This document shows, one piece after another, positions 27,370 to 33,999 of a DNA stretch of 64,000 nt (the stretch's first letter is position 1; each line of letters starts with the position of its first letter). The stretch lies in contig NZ_MWPH01000001.1 of NCBI RefSeq assembly GCF_002177135.1, forward strand, positions 1 to 64,000, read 5' to 3'. The notes below the pieces were generated by a model, which searched no databases, had not been told where the DNA came from, and saw nothing but the letters and a program-made list of their open reading frames with translations. Both the position numbers and the translations under genes were made by a program. Origin of the DNA: Natronolimnobius baerhuensis (lineage in GTDB: Archaea > Halobacteriota > Halobacteria > Halobacteriales > Natrialbaceae).

Positions 27370-27540
27370 TTATGATTTTGCGCCGGCGACGCCGCTCCCG
27401 ATTGCCGCGCCACACTCGGTACAAGCGACGAGGTAGAACCGTTTCGACGCCGCGAAGAATCCAGTCGAGGCATCCATTTCGACGAAGTCAACGTCCGAGT
27501 CACTCGTGAAGTCGGCTCCGCAGTCAGGGCAGTGAACCAT
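27370..27540 (-). CDS. Small zinc-ribbon protein
   Basis: The 56-residue protein starts MVHCPDCGADFTSDSDV and ends GSGVAGAKS. Two CxxC pairs, CPDC (4-7) and CTEC (40-43), form a single zinc ribbon around an acidic/aromatic middle (DFVEMDASTGFFAASKRFYLV). Unlike many such proteins it has no N-terminal helix. Homologues are likely in other haloarchaea, but the name and role are not known. It is separated from the SnoaL-like gene by 92 bases. Confidence 0.75.
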   Translation of the reverse strand: MVHCPDCGADFTSDSDVDFVEMDASTGFFAASKRFYLVACTECGAAIGSGVAGAKS

Positions 27541-27632
27541 ACACACAAACGAGTTAGCTCCTATGAATATTTTCTGTTGCTCTGACGAAAATCAGTCCAC
27601 CGCTGACCGTCTCGAGTGCGCAGTTCAATTCA

Positions 27633-27962
27633 TCATCGAGCGTAGGTCTCGAGACGCCGGATTTTCCCGTCTGCAAGCGAGAAGAAATCAGCGAACTCGA
27701 ACAGCGTCTCATCTGAGTCAGTATCGACGACAGTGCCTCGAGCGGCGACCAGTTCGTCGTCTGCGACGAGAGCGTTGATCTCGTGGCGAGTGTTCGGATT
27801 CGGCCGCTCCCCGCGCATGAACTGGATAAACGCTGTTCGATCATCGAAGGTTCGGTCCGGCCGGCGCTGGACGAACGAGGGCGCGAGGATCGACTCGAGT
27901 CGCTCGTACTCGTGGCCATCCAGTGCGTCGTAGTACTGTCGAACGAGACCGGCTGGGTCCAT
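27633..27962 (-). CDS. SnoaL-like (NTF2 fold) protein
   Basis: The 109-residue protein starts [20 protein letters not shown]. The pattern of an N-terminal amphipathic helix, the [21 protein letters not shown] loop and C-terminal strands ([21 protein letters not shown]) fits the NTF2/SnoaL cone fold. Such proteins include ketosteroid isomerase-like enzymes and ligand-binding proteins; no substrate can be assigned. The start lies at 27962; further upstream the reading frame is on the opposite strand of the Tsr3 gene region. Confidence 0.8.
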   Translation of the reverse strand: MDPAGLVRQYYDALDGHEYERLESILAPSFVQRRPDRTFDDRTAFIQFMRGERPNPNTRHEINALVADDELVAARGTVVDTDSDETLFEFADFFSLADGKIRRLETYAR

Positions 27963-28100
27963 ACGTCGCTCTTTCGACGCGAGTGTCAAAAGTGTGGGCT
28001 GGCTCGGCTGTTCGGTCAGAACAGACACCCGCAACCAGCCGATGTGCTCGAGGTCGAGTATCGACCCGCTTTTCTCGCGTGCGCCCGAAGTCGACCTATC

Positions 28101-28622
28101 GTGGAGTGTCACGTCTACTACGAGGGGGATGACGACCCCGACAAGTGTACCGCCCGTCGACTCGAGCGCTTCGATGAGGCGATTCTCCATCGCTCGATGC
28201 GTCAGGTCCCCTACGGCGTCGTTCTCAACCCCCATGCCGAGCAAGCCCTCTCGCCGGCTGATGCCGAAGACGGACTCGGCACGCTGGTCGCGCTGGATTG
28301 CTCGTGGGAGTCCGCCGAAGCAGCCTCGTTTCGCATGAACGGCGTTCATCGCGCCCTGCCGTTTCTCGTCGCCGCAAACCCAATCAACTACGGCCGCCCG
28401 TTTCAACTGACAACCGTCGAGGCGCTCGCGGCCGCCTGCTGTATCTTCGACGAGTACGACCGCGCCGACGCCCTCCTCGAGCCGTTTCGGTGGGGCAAGA
28501 CCTTCCTGACGCTGAACGAGGAACCGCTTCGGCGTTACAGCGAGTGTGCCGACTCGAGCGAGGTTGTCGCCGTTCAGGACGACTATTTGGCGGACGACGA
28601 CGCTGTCACTGACGAGGACTGA
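28101..28622 (+). CDS. tsr3: Tsr3-family rRNA aminocarboxypropyltransferase (DUF367)
   Basis: Tsr3 transfers the aminocarboxypropyl group of SAM to a hypermodified small-subunit rRNA base. The 173-residue protein has [26 protein letters not shown], the [17 protein letters not shown] segment, [12 protein letters not shown] and [27 protein letters not shown], matching archaeal DUF367/Tsr3. The start GTG at 28101 was chosen because the family N-terminus begins at ECHV; no ATG is available near it. It is followed by the L40e gene 59 bases later. Confidence 0.9.
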   Translation: MECHVYYEGDDDPDKCTARRLERFDEAILHRSMRQVPYGVVLNPHAEQALSPADAEDGLGTLVALDCSWESAEAASFRMNGVHRALPFLVAANPINYGRPFQLTTVEALAAACCIFDEYDRADALLEPFRWGKTFLTLNEEPLRRYSECADSSEVVAVQDDYLADDDAVTDED

Positions 28623-28681
28623 TCACACGCGAGTGAGTCGGGACCACAGCGGTTATATGTACCACGGGCTAACGGAGCGAC

Positions 28682-28831
28682 ATGCCAAGTTTCGACGCTG
28701 CCGAAGACCGGACACTCGAGAAGATGATCTGCATGCGCTGTAACGCACGCAATCCACAGGATGCAGACAGTTGCCGCAAGTGCGGCTACAAGAACCTGCG
28801 TCCGAAAGCCAAAGAACCCCGCGCCGCATAA
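28682..28831 (+). CDS. rpl40e: 50S ribosomal protein L40e
   Basis: The 49-residue protein reads [16 protein letters not shown], then CMRC and CRKCGYK zinc knuckles and the basic end [10 protein letters not shown]. This is the archaeal L40e of the large ribosomal subunit, here without a ubiquitin fusion as usual in archaea. It lies 59 bases after the Tsr3 gene, so they may share a transcript linking rRNA modification and ribosome assembly. Confidence 0.96.
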   Translation: MPSFDAAEDRTLEKMICMRCNARNPQDADSCRKCGYKNLRPKAKEPRAA

Positions 28832-29094
28832 CGCTGCGTTCCTGCGTTTTTCGTTCCGTTATTCGTTCAGTATCGACCGTCCACGAACCAGTGGGTAGCG
28901 TGTGCTGGCCAGTCCCCTCGATAACTGATACGTATAACTATCCATAATTATTCGGACCTAACTTCTCAAAATGTCTGTGCGTTAGACGTAAATCAAAGAC
29001 ACTAATTAGGTTGATTCCAACTCTCGGCCATGATCGTGTCCATATCCACGACTGAACAGAAAATTGAGATGAGCGCGAATACTGGAGGTGACCG
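28832..29094. promoter_or_regulatory. Upstream region with leader ORF and Shine-Dalgarno
   Basis: The spacer before the mechanosensitive-channel-like gene has an AT-rich part (CCATAATTATTCGG around 28943-28956). A short ORF from ATG 29030 encodes MIVSISTTEQKIEMSANTGG plus two residues and ends at TGA 29096-29098, overlapping the ATGATG of the downstream gene. A strong GGAGGTG (29084-29090) precedes that start, unusual in this mostly leaderless genome. Confidence 0.55.
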
Positions 29095-29835
29095 ATGATG
29101 CAACCACTGCTTATCGACGGCATTCGAATGGCAGTTACGGATAACATCGTCGGATTCGTCGAATTCCTGCCGACACTGATCGGCGCTGCGGTACTCGTCT
29201 ACATCGGACTCTATCTCGGAAGGAAACTCGAGCCGATGGTCACCGACGCCGGCCGTCGTGTCGAACTCGACGAAAAAGTCCGTGAGACTCCCTTCGACGC
29301 GCTGTTTCCGGACGGCGACGACGGCGTCTCGAGGGTGTTTGGAGTCCTCATCAAGTTCTACGTGGCAGCGATCGCACTGGTTGTTGCGATCGAGTGGCTC
29401 CTCATTCAGATTGCGACGACGAACTGGTATCTGACCGACTACCTCCAGGAACTGCTGGGCTACGTCCCGCCGTTCGTTATCGGCGGCGCAGTTCTGTTCG
29501 TGGGCTTTTACGTGGCCAACTGGGCAACCGACGAAGTTCGCGACTCCGTACTCGCCGACCGGTTCGATATCTCGCCGCTCGCGGCCGGGACGACCAAGGC
29601 GTTTCTGTACTTCGTCGTTCTCGTCATCGGTCTCGACACGATGGGCGTCGACGTGACCATCCTCCACACGTTCGCGCAGGCGTTCGCGTACGCCGCCGGC
29701 CTCGCGCTCGCGCTGGCTGTCGGCATCGCGTTCGGCTGGGGCGGAAAAGACTACGTCGCAGAGAATATCGATAGCTGGTTCCAGCCGTCCGAAAACGCGG
29801 CCGACGATGCGACAGCAACCGTGAGCGACGACTGA
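29095..29835 (+). CDS. Mechanosensitive ion channel-like membrane protein
   Basis: The 246-residue protein has four predicted transmembrane helices (about 20-44, 85-104, 122-142, 164-205) and segments such as LPTLIGAAVLVYIGLYLGRKLEP and AAGLALALAVGIAFGWGGKDYV. This matches the conserved TM-helix family (PF05552-type) related to MscS but lacking the large C-terminal soluble vestibule. It may be an osmotic-tension channel or a regulatory membrane protein. Start is ATG 29095 or 29098, preceded by GGAGGTG. Confidence 0.85.
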   Translation: MMQPLLIDGIRMAVTDNIVGFVEFLPTLIGAAVLVYIGLYLGRKLEPMVTDAGRRVELDEKVRETPFDALFPDGDDGVSRVFGVLIKFYVAAIALVVAIEWLLIQIATTNWYLTDYLQELLGYVPPFVIGGAVLFVGFYVANWATDEVRDSVLADRFDISPLAAGTTKAFLYFVVLVIGLDTMGVDVTILHTFAQAFAYAAGLALALAVGIAFGWGGKDYVAENIDSWFQPSENAADDATATVSDD

Positions 29836-29852
29836 GACTGCCGAACGGAGTC

Positions 29853-30464
29853 TCACTCCTCAGGATACTTCGGCTCTCGTTTTTCTGCACGCTCGAGTGC
29901 CGTCTCGACGACATCGCGCACGTCGCCGTGGAAGATGCCGCCGTGACCGGCGTACATGTGCTTGACGTCCGCAGGCATGCGCTCGAGTAAATCCTCGATG
30001 CTCTCGATGAGTCGCTCGCGTGACTGGCCCGGCATGTCGGTGCGGCCGAAACTGCCGTACTCGAACGCGCCGTCGTCGTGGACGACGACATCGCCGGAGA
30101 ACAGCGTTGACTCGGAGACGAACGAAACGTGGTCATCAGCGTGGCCAGGCGTGTAGACCACCTCGAACTCCTTGCCGCTAATGTGGACGGTATCGCCATC
30201 ATCGAGTGCGTAATCACGCAGTTCGTGATGGCTATGGGCGTACACCTCGGGATCGAAGGCATCGACGACGGCCTCGAGTTGCTCGACGTGGTCGCCGTGT
30301 TGGTGGGTCAGGACGACGGTATCGAGGTCGTCGGTGTGGGTGGCAATGGCGTCGACGACGCCGTCCCACGAGCCGGCATCGACCAGCGTTGTCTCCTCGC
30401 CGACCACCAGAAACGCGTTGCAGGTGAACGTCTCTGCATCCTCTGTGACGTGATGGACTTCCAT
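29853..30464 (-). CDS. Metallo-beta-lactamase-fold hydrolase
   Basis: The 203-residue protein starts MEVHHVTEDAETFTCNAFLV. The metal motif LTHQHGDHVEQ (HxHxDH), then the histidine of YTPGHADDHVSF, the aspartate of LFSGDVVVHDD, and the HGG of MYAGHGGIF complete a two-metal site. This is glyoxalase II-like in size, but the specificity is unknown. It is convergent with the channel-like gene and divergent from DUF5786. Confidence 0.9.
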   Translation of the reverse strand: MEVHHVTEDAETFTCNAFLVVGEETTLVDAGSWDGVVDAIATHTDDLDTVVLTHQHGDHVEQLEAVVDAFDPEVYAHSHHELRDYALDDGDTVHISGKEFEVVYTPGHADDHVSFVSESTLFSGDVVVHDDGAFEYGSFGRTDMPGQSRERLIESIEDLLERMPADVKHMYAGHGGIFHGDVRDVVETALERAEKREPKYPEE

Positions 30465-30613
30465 AGTTGCTCTCTCAGTATCAGACAGTAAAATCCTGGT
30501 GTCGCCCACCCGACGTTGCCTCGAAATCAGAAGCGACAGTTGATTTTCGCAGTGTATTTGTCGCAATAATTGACCATGGATTTTTTGACTCTCACGCTCG
30601 TATGGTTACCTGT

Positions 30614-30790
30614 ATGGGATTCGGGAGCTACGACGAATCCGAGCAACAAGACGTCGATGCTGACTTTGATGACGATGATGCAGTCCAGTCCTCGGAAACC
30701 GATCACGACGGAACGATAGAATTCGAAAATGGGGCCTCGAGCGATGAACTGCTCGACCGACTCAAAGACATAAAAGACGGCGACGAGTAA
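30614..30790 (+). CDS. DUF5786-type small acidic protein
   Basis: The 58-residue protein begins MGFGSYDESEQQDVDADFDDDD, is highly acidic and lacks cysteines. The N-terminus matches a small family conserved in haloarchaea (DUF5786). It ends four bases before the DUF99 gene, so the two are likely in one operon. Function unknown. Confidence 0.85.
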   Translation: MGFGSYDESEQQDVDADFDDDDAVQSSETDHDGTIEFENGASSDELLDRLKDIKDGDE

Positions 30791-30794
30791 GCCG

Positions 30795-31400
30795 ATGAAA
30801 GCCGGGGTGCGGGCGCTGGGCATCGCCGAATCGTACCACGGCGACGACGAGACCGGTTCGGAGAGCACACTCGCGGCTGCTGTCGTGCGTGCCGATCAGG
30901 TGGTCGACGGACTCGCATACACGTCGTGTACTGTCGGCGGCACGGACGCGACGGCCGCCGTCTGTGAACTCGTTGCTGATCTCGGTCGCCCGGACGTTCG
31001 GTACGTCTTGCTCGGCGCTGTCGCCCCCGCGTGGTACAACGTTCTCAATCTCTCAGAGATTGCACGCACAGCTGACCGGCCGGTGATCGCCGTTACGTTC
31101 GAAGACAGCGACGGCCTCGAGGCCGGCATTCGCGGTGCGTTTTCGGATGGCGAACGCGACCAGCGCCTCGAGACGTATCGCTCGCTCCCAGAGCGCCAGG
31201 CGGTGTCTGTCAACGACGAGACGGTCTACGTCAGGTGTGTTGGCCTCGAGCGCAATGTGGCAGCCGAGGTCGTTCGCGGATTTACGCCCGAAGGCGGCCG
31301 ACCGGAACCGATTCGGGTCGCACGGCTCGCGGCTCGAGCGGGCGATACCTACGCGCGGTCGCAGACAGCGGATTCGGAATCGGAAAGGCGAAAGACGTAG
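30795..31400 (+). CDS. DUF99 protein (endonuclease V/dU-like)
   Basis: The 201-residue protein starts MKAGVRALGIAESYHGDDE. Its fold resembles endonuclease V, with Asp/Glu-bearing strands (DGLAYTSCTVGGTDAT, RYVLLGAVAPAWYNVL, VIAVTFEDSDGLE). Archaeal DUF99 members have been described as endonucleases that act at deoxyuridine. It lies between DUF5786 and the uracil-DNA glycosylase gene, supporting a uracil-repair role. Confidence 0.85.
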   Translation: MKAGVRALGIAESYHGDDETGSESTLAAAVVRADQVVDGLAYTSCTVGGTDATAAVCELVADLGRPDVRYVLLGAVAPAWYNVLNLSEIARTADRPVIAVTFEDSDGLEAGIRGAFSDGERDQRLETYRSLPERQAVSVNDETVYVRCVGLERNVAAEVVRGFTPEGGRPEPIRVARLAARAGDTYARSQTADSESERRKT

Positions 31401-31425
31401 TAGGTGTCCGGCAAAGCCAGCACCT

Positions 31426-32028
31426 ATGGGCGAGATGGAAGAGTGTTCCGTGACCGAGTGTACGCGCTGTCCCGAACTGGTCGACTCTCGCAGTCAGATC
31501 GTCAACGGCACCGGACCCGAAGACGCCGACGTACTGTTCGTCGGCGAAGGGCCGGGTGCACAGGAAGATACGGAGGGCGAGCCGTTCGTCGGCCGCAGCG
31601 GCTCCGTGTTAGACGATCAACTTCGGACTGTCGGACTCGACCGCGAGTCAGTTCGGATCACCAACTGCGTACGCTGTCGACCGCCGGAGAACCGCGATCC
31701 AACTACCGAGGAACTCAGCAACTGCCGTGGCTACCTCGAGACCGAAATCGACCGCGTCGATCCGGACGTGATTATCACGCTCGGGAAGGTGCCGAGTGAA
31801 CACCTCCTCGAGCGCTCGGTTGCGGTGACCAAGGAAGCAGGCACCGTCGAGGAGGTGCGGATTCAGGGGACGCCACGGCGACTCCTGATTTGTGTCCACC
31901 CCGCGGCGATGCTGTATGACCGCAGTCAGGAAGACACGTTCAACGAGACGATTGCACATGCAGCGGAACTCGCTGGCGTTGAGGGCAGCGAGGGCGGAAG
32001 CGGCCAGACGCACCTCGACAACTTCTGA
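31426..32028 (+). CDS. Type IV uracil-DNA glycosylase
   Basis: The 200-residue protein removes uracil from DNA. Motif A, VGEGPGAQEDTEGEPFVGRSG, and the C-terminal histidine motif ICVHPAAMLYD are present. Four cysteines of the Fe-S cluster are visible: C-x-x-C in ECTRCPEL and C-x-x-C in NCVRCRPPEN. The start MGEMEECSVTEC is ATG 31426 (alternative 31435). It is 25 bases after the DUF99 gene, so the two are probably co-expressed. Confidence 0.92.
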   Translation: MGEMEECSVTECTRCPELVDSRSQIVNGTGPEDADVLFVGEGPGAQEDTEGEPFVGRSGSVLDDQLRTVGLDRESVRITNCVRCRPPENRDPTTEELSNCRGYLETEIDRVDPDVIITLGKVPSEHLLERSVAVTKEAGTVEEVRIQGTPRRLLICVHPAAMLYDRSQEDTFNETIAHAAELAGVEGSEGGSGQTHLDNF

Positions 32029-32127
32029 TTGTGGTGGGGAGACGTCTGATCGCAGTACCGATTGGTCTGACCGTGTAAGGTTAGCGGGAAGGGTAATGCA
32101 CTTTAGCGCTTCCCACCGAGTACCAGT

Positions 32128-32832
32128 ATGAGCACTGTTTCGTCTGCAACCGAGCAATCGCTTGCATCCGTCGTCGTCGTCGACTACGGCCTGGGGAACC
32201 TCCGCAGCGTGACTCGCGGCTTAGAGCGCGCTGGTGCCGATGTCGAGATCACCGACGACCCCGACGCGTTCGCCGCTGCCGATGGGATTGTCCTCCCCGG
32301 TGTCGGCGCGTTTCGCGAAGGTGTCGAGAACGCTGATCCGCTCCGCGAGGAACTCCTCGAGATTGCAGCAAGCGACACGCCGCTGTTCGGGATCTGTCTC
32401 GGGATGCAGATGCTGTTGACGACCAGTGAGGAAGGCGAAACTGATGGCGACGCCGCTGTCCAGGGCCTGGACCTGATTCCGGGAACCAACGTTCGATTCG
32501 ACGAGGGTCAGAAGGTCCCACACATGGGCTGGAACGAACTCGAGGTCGAGCGCGAGCACCCGTTGGTCGAGGGCGTCGACAACGTTGCGTCGGAGACGCA
32601 ACCAGCAGACGGATCCGTCGACGGCGAGTACGCCTACTTCGTCCACTCCTACTACGCTGTCCCGGACGACGAGAACGCAGCCGTCGCGACCACGGAGTAC
32701 GGCCTCGAGTTCCCGTCGATCATCGCCAACGAGGATGGCACCGTCTTCGGCACGCAGTTTCACCCCGAAAAGAGCGGAGAAACTGGGTTGCAGATCCTAC
32801 GGAACTTCGTTGAGATTTGCAGTCAGGAGTGA
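32128..32832 (+). CDS. hisH: Imidazole glycerol phosphate synthase glutaminase subunit HisH
   Basis: The 234-residue class I glutamine amidotransferase provides ammonia for HisF in histidine synthesis. The catalytic Cys lies in FGICLGMQML (about 92), and the His/Glu pair in TQFHPEKSG. The oxyanion-type loop (VVVDYGLGNLRSV, LPGVGAFREG) is intact. Its last 54 bases are repeated about 200 bases downstream in decayed form. The orc1 origin region follows. Confidence 0.96.
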   Translation: MSTVSSATEQSLASVVVVDYGLGNLRSVTRGLERAGADVEITDDPDAFAAADGIVLPGVGAFREGVENADPLREELLEIAASDTPLFGICLGMQMLLTTSEEGETDGDAAVQGLDLIPGTNVRFDEGQKVPHMGWNELEVEREHPLVEGVDNVASETQPADGSVDGEYAYFVHSYYAVPDDENAAVATTEYGLEFPSIIANEDGTVFGTQFHPEKSGETGLQILRNFVEICSQE

Positions 32833-32979
32833 CGGCCGCGAGCGAACAACGTGAGCGAGCGGTTTTTTGGCCTCTTGCCGAACGAAGTGAGGCAACGGTC
32901 AGCGAGAGCACGCTCTCGCCAGACAGATTTTTGCGCGAGGGTGAGTGGAACGAACCCGAGTGGAAAAAGGTGGGCGTGA
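32833..32979. other. Spacer between hisH and the duplicated hisH tail
   Basis: This 147-base segment contains GAGCGAACAACGTGAGCGAG, then a T-run GGTTTTTTGG around 32870-32877, plausibly the hisH terminator, and a second T-run near 32928. No gene is seen. It separates the two copies of the hisH 3' end. Confidence 0.5.
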
Positions 32980-33033
32980 GAGACTGGGTTACAGATCCTT
33001 CAGAACTTCGTTGTAATTTGCAGTCAGGAGTGA
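32980..33033 (+). pseudogene. Decayed duplicate of the hisH 3' end
   Basis: The 54 bases match 32779-32832 (the last 17 codons and stop of hisH) at 48 positions. In the hisH frame it reads ETGLQILQNFVVICSQE and TGA, against ETGLQILRNFVEICSQE in the intact gene. Three of the six differences are synonymous and all three synonymous changes are at third positions. Nothing upstream of 32980 matches hisH, so this is a fragment only. Confidence 0.8.
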
Positions 33034-33069
33034 CCCTGCGGTCGTATTTCTGTGTGCTGCCGTGGAGAC

Positions 33070-33090
33070 ACACCCCGGAGTGCCGCTGTA
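33070..33090 (-). repeat. ORB-type box 1 (inverted)
   Basis: Reverse complement of TACAGCGG + CACTC + CGGGGTGT. It is the only box on the minus strand and lies on the opposite side of the AT-rich region from the others. Confidence 0.8.
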
Positions 33091-33267
33091 TAGTGGTGCG
33101 GTGGGCGTGCAGTTTTCGAAGTGACTCGGACTCGAGTATCGCCAACTGTGAGTCGTTTGTCTACGAGCGGGCCGGTACTCTCTGGAAACAGCATTGTTCG
33201 ATAGCGGTGTGGTTCTCCGAACTCGTCTCAACTTTCCAAGTTCACTGTTTGACCATCCTTGTCCCAA

Positions 33268-33345
33268 TACCAGAATAGATAAATACAATATCTTTGTAAT
33301 AGTCCAGTAAGTCAATCGAACGATATCTGTTCGATTCGGATCGAA
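33268..33345. other. AT-rich candidate DNA-unwinding element
   Basis: This stretch is clearly richer in A+T than its surroundings (for example ACCAGAATAGATAAATACAA at 33269-33288 and ATCTTTGTAAT at 33290-33300). It lies between the inverted box at 33070-33090 and the direct boxes starting at 33525. Position and composition fit a duplex-unwinding element of an archaeal origin; not tested. Confidence 0.6.
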
Positions 33346-33524
33346 CACCACCCGAGTTCGAGGTAAATTCACCCTTCTCGAGGCCTCATTCCCGTGACTT
33401 TGGTATCAATACCGGCTCTCCTCTGGCGCTGAGAATTGTGACTGATTGGTATCTCGGCAGTGCAGTGACTCGAGCAATTCACCAGTCCACCCACCATTTC
33501 GACTCGACCACTCACGGATATCGT

Positions 33525-33545
33525 TACAGCGGCACCGCGGGGTGT
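33525..33545 (+). repeat. ORB-type box 2
   Basis: TACAGCGG core with a GCGGGGTGT end. It starts 32 bp before box 3. Confidence 0.8.
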
Positions 33546-33556
33546 CTGTCTCCCCA

Positions 33557-33577
33557 TACAGCGGCACTCCGGGGTGA
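33557..33577 (+). repeat. ORB-type box 3
   Basis: TACAGCGG core, CACTCC middle and GGGGTGA end. It starts 32 bp after box 2 and 64 bp before box 4. Confidence 0.8.
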
Positions 33578-33620
33578 GAATCCCCACCAATGGGTCTCTT
33601 GACACGAGTTCGCGTTCGAA

Positions 33621-33641
33621 TACAGCGGAACCGTGGCTGGC
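33621..33641 (+). repeat. ORB-type box 4 (degenerate G-run)
   Basis: TACAGCGG core intact, but the usual GGGG is replaced by GGCTGG. It is the weakest match together with box 9. Confidence 0.65.
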
Positions 33642-33699
33642 TGACGTCAGCAGGTCGACTCAAAGAGTGTCTCGGACTGGCTGCACTTCCGGGAATCGA

Positions 33700-33720
33700 T
33701 ACAGCGGCACTCGGGGGTCC
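33700..33720 (+). repeat. ORB-type box 5
   Basis: TACAGCGG core with CACTCGGGGG. It starts 79 bp after box 4 and 31 bp before box 6. Confidence 0.8.
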
Positions 33721-33730
33721 GGCGTATGTA

Positions 33731-33751
33731 TACAGCGGCAATCAGGGGTAC
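33731..33751 (+). repeat. ORB-type box 6
   Basis: TACAGCGG core with CAATCAGGGG, ending GTAC. It pairs with box 5 at 31 bp spacing. Confidence 0.8.
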
Positions 33752-33843
33752 CCGGTCACGTCTCTGTGTCGGCGACTAGGGACTCACATCGCGTGGACCT
33801 CGAGTAATGCACTCGAGATACCCACCGAAATCGTCCCGGTCTA

Positions 33844-33864
33844 TACAGCGGAACCACGGGGTGT
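33844..33864 (+). repeat. ORB-type box 7
   Basis: TACAGCGG core with AACCACGGGGTGT, one of the three fullest matches. It starts 32 bp before box 8. Confidence 0.85.
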
Positions 33865-33875
33865 CTTGGCCCTTA

Positions 33876-33896
33876 TACAGCGGAACCGAGGGGTGT
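33876..33896 (+). repeat. ORB-type box 8
   Basis: TACAGCGG core with AACCGAGGGGTGT. It pairs with box 7 at 32 bp spacing. Confidence 0.85.
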
Positions 33897-33937
33897 ACAA
33901 TCGGATTCTCGAGACATCACGCGGGGAGACCCATCCT

Positions 33938-33958
33938 ATACAGCGGAAACGCGGTTCC
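33938..33958 (+). repeat. ORB-type box 9 (degenerate)
   Basis: TACAGCGG core with AAACGCGG, but the G-run is GGTT. It lies just before the orc1 promoter and 62 bp after box 8. Confidence 0.7.
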
Positions 33959-33960
33959 GA

Positions 33961-33970
33961 AGGTTTAAGA
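33961..33970 (+). promoter_or_regulatory. orc1 TATA-like box
   Basis: GGTTTAAGAT lies about 30 bases upstream of the orc1 ATG at 34000 and directly after box 9. Binding of Orc1 to box 9 would lie over the promoter, so autoregulation is possible. Confidence 0.6.
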
Positions 33971-33999
33971 TAGGGCCGAATCGTATCCTCGAGCAGTGA

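Larger units (their letters stand above)
33034..33999. other. oriC: Probable replication origin (oriC) with ORB-type boxes
   Basis: Nine 21-bp boxes sharing TACAGCGG, a short variable middle and, in most, GGGG plus TG lie here, eight on the plus strand and one on the minus strand, flanking an AT-rich stretch, directly upstream of an Orc1/Cdc6 gene. Haloarchaeal origins show the same arrangement: origin recognition boxes with a G-run around a DUE beside an orc1/cdc6 gene. Open reading frames crossing the boxes are not convincing. Origin activity is inference; the box array and gene adjacency are seen. Confidence 0.85.

Noticed and set aside
32817-33278. A 153-codon open frame after hisH
   Set aside because: It overlaps the hisH end in another frame and the duplicated tail. 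Composition is Arg/Ser/Cys-rich and unlike other proteins here.
33590-33973. A 127-codon open frame across the origin boxes
   Set aside because: Its sequence follows the repeated TACAGCGG boxes, which lie in different frames, and has poor haloarchaeal composition (Arg/Gly-rich, few acidic residues). Better explained as origin DNA.
32833-33999. CRISPR array from the repeated boxes
   Set aside because: Boxes are degenerate, unequally spaced, one is inverted, and there are no cas genes. The origin explanation fits better.
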